Source: Yamagishiella unicocca
Lineage: Eukaryota; Chlorophyta; Chlorophyceae; Chlamydomonadales; Volvocaceae
NCBI GenBank assembly: GCA_003116995.1
Contig: BDSL01000017.1
Coordinates: 558,001-622,000, forward strand
Reading direction: 5' to 3'
DNA length: 64,000 nucleotides
Shown here piece by piece: positions 61,509 through 64,000 of this stretch (positions within the stretch are counted from its first letter, which is position 1; each line of letters starts with the position of its first letter). Below the pieces are notes generated by a model. The model had not been told where the DNA came from, did no database searches, and saw only the letters and a list, made by a program, of their open reading frames with translations. The translations under genes and the position numbers were made by a program.

Positions 61509-64000
61509 CGTCTCGCCGCGAGGCGGGAAGGAACACACACTATTCACGTAAGGCTAGGTCTTGCATGCTTGCTCTTCGTCTACCAGGTCAGTGCTACCCG
61601 CCAAAACAATATTTACAAGACGACAGTCCTGTGAGATAGTACGTTTGGGCACCTCGTGGAACATGTGCAACAACTACGGGTTGTGTTGCACGACGCCCTA
61701 CACGGAAGCCACTCCAAGAGCCATCCAATTTACAGCCGCATCGCAAGCGGATGAACTTCGTCACCTATACTCATTATTGTACATAACGCAGTGCTCCTCT
61801 GTGCTATTCGGGCGGAGCTATGCAGGCGCTCTCATTTACTATTGTCGCTCGTTTAGGCTTGCTGTCTGAACTTGCCTGCACCCGGCAGGCCTGACTTGTC
61901 TGCATCTTGATTTGCATATTAGCTGCAAAACCAGGAGATCGTCGCTCATGAGCGGCCTAACCCTGCCCATGTGTATGGCCCGGCCGCGAGGCAGGCCAAT
62001 CACACTACTCGTAGTCAGTTGATGCATAATGTTTTGTATGAAATCTAGGCCTTGGTCTTCGGCAACCGCAGTTTACGGACGCCGGTACGCGGCATGGACA
62101 GCGGGGAGTTTCGTCCTTCCCCTGGCGAAACATGGTGAAACCTTTACGCGCCCATCCCATATAGCAGTACGCTGTCCGCACGTGCAGTGAAGTTGTGGGC
62201 ACGCTTGTATTTGTTACCACGCAGTGGGCTGACTGATGACCCAAACCCATGTCCACCGGTTCCAGCAACCGGGTAATCGCCTAGGCATCTTTAGACCACC
62301 CGCAGCAGTGCCAGACTGTGTCGGTATCTTAATAACCGCGCATTTCAGCGATCTTATTACTGGCCGTCTTAAGAAACCGCGACCTAATTGAACCACGGAC
62401 ACCGGTGTCAGGTATGTCTTGGATAGGTATTACCGTCTTTTATCGTGCAGCATTGCGCGAGTCCCATGGTTCCATTCCCCTCGGCGTACATACGTGATTA
62501 CTTCCCCCACCTTATACAAGCTTACACTTTGCCTTCAGGATCTTGGTTTGACGGCTTCAGTGTGCAGACTGGACTTCCATCCGCGAGCACCGCATTCCAC
62601 GCTCGTTTCGGCCCCCACATGCTTGCAATGCGGACGAGGCATGGCTCGCTGTCCCTTCAGCGTGCCTGTGATTGGCTGCGGGTGCAGTCGTGGACTCGTC
62701 GAATGGCCGCGTAGTAACAGCTTGTGTGAAAGGGTCTGGGTCTACCCGCAATCTGCCGGCCGCCAGGGCAGGGTTCCAAAAGGGGTTCCAAAAGTGGGTT
62801 CCAAAAGTGGGATCCAAACGGGGCCTCTACATGTCGCTGGACCTCCGTTCCATACATGCATGGGTGGCTACCCCAGTGCGCTTGTTTGGTTAGTTGGTGC
62901 TGTTGCTTTGCCTGACGGCCAAGATGGGCCCTGGCCCTCGATAGGCGATTGTGCAAATAGGTGGAGCGCGGCAAGTGGCTACATCTTCCGGGTGCTCCCT
63001 GGTAACTCTGATTCCCGGCCGAAGAGCGGCCCACAGCTGCATTTTTACTAGCGGGGCAACAGTTGCTCGTCACTACTGTCGTTACACGTCTATAGCTGGG
63101 CACCTCATGAGACAGAATACATTGAGCACGGCCGGGAATGCCGATGTGCACACCGTATCCCTTCGGCTCTGACTTTGAGCCAGCTACCACTGACACCCGT
63201 AGGCTACCCGATGACGCATACGGAAGTGCGTTACGAAGTGTCAATGCACCATACATAAGAACGCACTCGCGAGATACTTACAACCAATCGCCGGTGCTCC
63301 AGATTCGCGTCTCTGGAGCAGCACCGAAACCACCCGTGAAACGGCTATGCCGGTCCTGACAAGTGCTAGGGCAAGACACCACGGAGATAACCAGGGTCAG
63401 GGGTGCACGCTTTGATTACGTTGTCCGGAGTCCCGTACTAGTGTGTCGTCGTCATAAGACGCCACCACCTAGTTTGCCTGCGTTACTGTGCAGTTGAGTT
63501 TCTGTCTCTTTTGTCTCCTTCAGTGTAAGGCGATGTGCCAGCTGGTTCTGCAATTTGGTCTGGAACGCACTGTAACAGTTACTACTACAGCAAGCAGGCC
63601 CTGCGCAAAACACCCAGCCTCCCACAGCCTCCACCCAGAGCGCATCGCAACCCATCCGTGTCCGCAGGCCAAGTGCTGCTGTTGAGGCATACGACAACTT
63701 CTGACCGAGCAAAGAATGATGCCTGCCAGTAGCTCCGACCCCACATCCCGAACATGTGTCGCGACGCAGTCCTAGCTCGAGGTACGGCCGATACTGACCC
63801 ACTTAGTCACTTCACGCGGGTACTTTGACGAACGTTGACCACAGTAAATGACTACACTGTGCCAATGACGCATGTGTCAGGACACATGCCAGCAGTCCCG
63901 GTGGTCGCAGCTGTGTGAGGCCTTTGATCAGCTGAGGTGTGATGAGACCGACGTGCTGTTGCTACAGTAACGTGGACTGGCGCAGCCTGTCGTGACACAG
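61509..64000. other. Right end, no supported gene
   Basis: This stretch includes the DA2-like promoter. A plus-strand frame of 210 codons at 62419-63051 shows no domain, and its composition varies like intergenic DNA. A short ggttccaaaag repeat lies at 62773-62815. Confidence 0.45.
63481..63576. mobile_element. Terminal fragment of the TIR-element family
   Basis: On the minus strand from 63576 this reads GTTACAGTGCGTTCCAGACC, then ggcacatcgccttacactga and aggagacaaaagagacagaa, the first about 75 bp of the 47162 element. It ends at an inverted gttactgtgc near 63482, so it may be a very short deletion derivative. Confidence 0.6.

Noticed and set aside
62419..63051. 210-codon plus-strand frame near the right end
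   Set aside because: No recognisable domain, no adjoining exons and intergenic-like composition.

Overview
The window looks like nuclear DNA of a volvocine or other chlamydomonadalean green alga. It is GC-rich. Genes are split into many short exons by introns full of microsatellites and low-complexity sequence. Proteins carry poly-Ala, poly-Gly and poly-Gln runs. One gene encodes an EF-hand/thioredoxin fusion matching calredoxin, a green-algal plastid protein, and a histone H4 gene ends in the 3' stem-loop used by replication-dependent histones. Exon boundaries given here were derived by hand from splice consensus, reading frame and family motifs. Every multi-exon model closes in frame, but none was checked against transcripts.

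Layout. 1-3140: no convincing gene, one strong hairpin, a possible LINE tail. 3141-8205 (minus): nine-exon alpha/beta hydrolase. 9316-21715 (minus): sixteen-exon NVL/CDC48C-type double AAA ATPase with two large repeat arrays in its introns. 21954-28401 (plus): ten-exon calredoxin, head-to-head with NVL across about 240 bp. 31394-45773 (plus): 23-exon short ABCC (MRP) transporter. 46389-52482: repeat-rich segment bounded by two diverged direct repeats, holding a terminal-inverted-repeat element, a long hairpin, a Crinkler/RHS-like ORF, and an isolated histone H4 gene between inverted repeat arms. 54314-61508 (minus): nine-exon DA2/GW2-type RING E3 ligase with a very long low-complexity C-terminus. 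61509-64000: no gene recognised, one diverged TIR-element end.

The genes do not form a pathway. They cover ribosome biogenesis (NVL), chloroplast Ca2+/redox control (calredoxin), membrane export (ABCC), ubiquitin-dependent growth control (DA2-like), chromatin (H4) and an unassigned hydrolase. The most distinctive non-gene signals are a modular short repeat (A-B-C) found in introns of several unrelated genes in both orientations, and the nested repeats surrounding the H4 gene.
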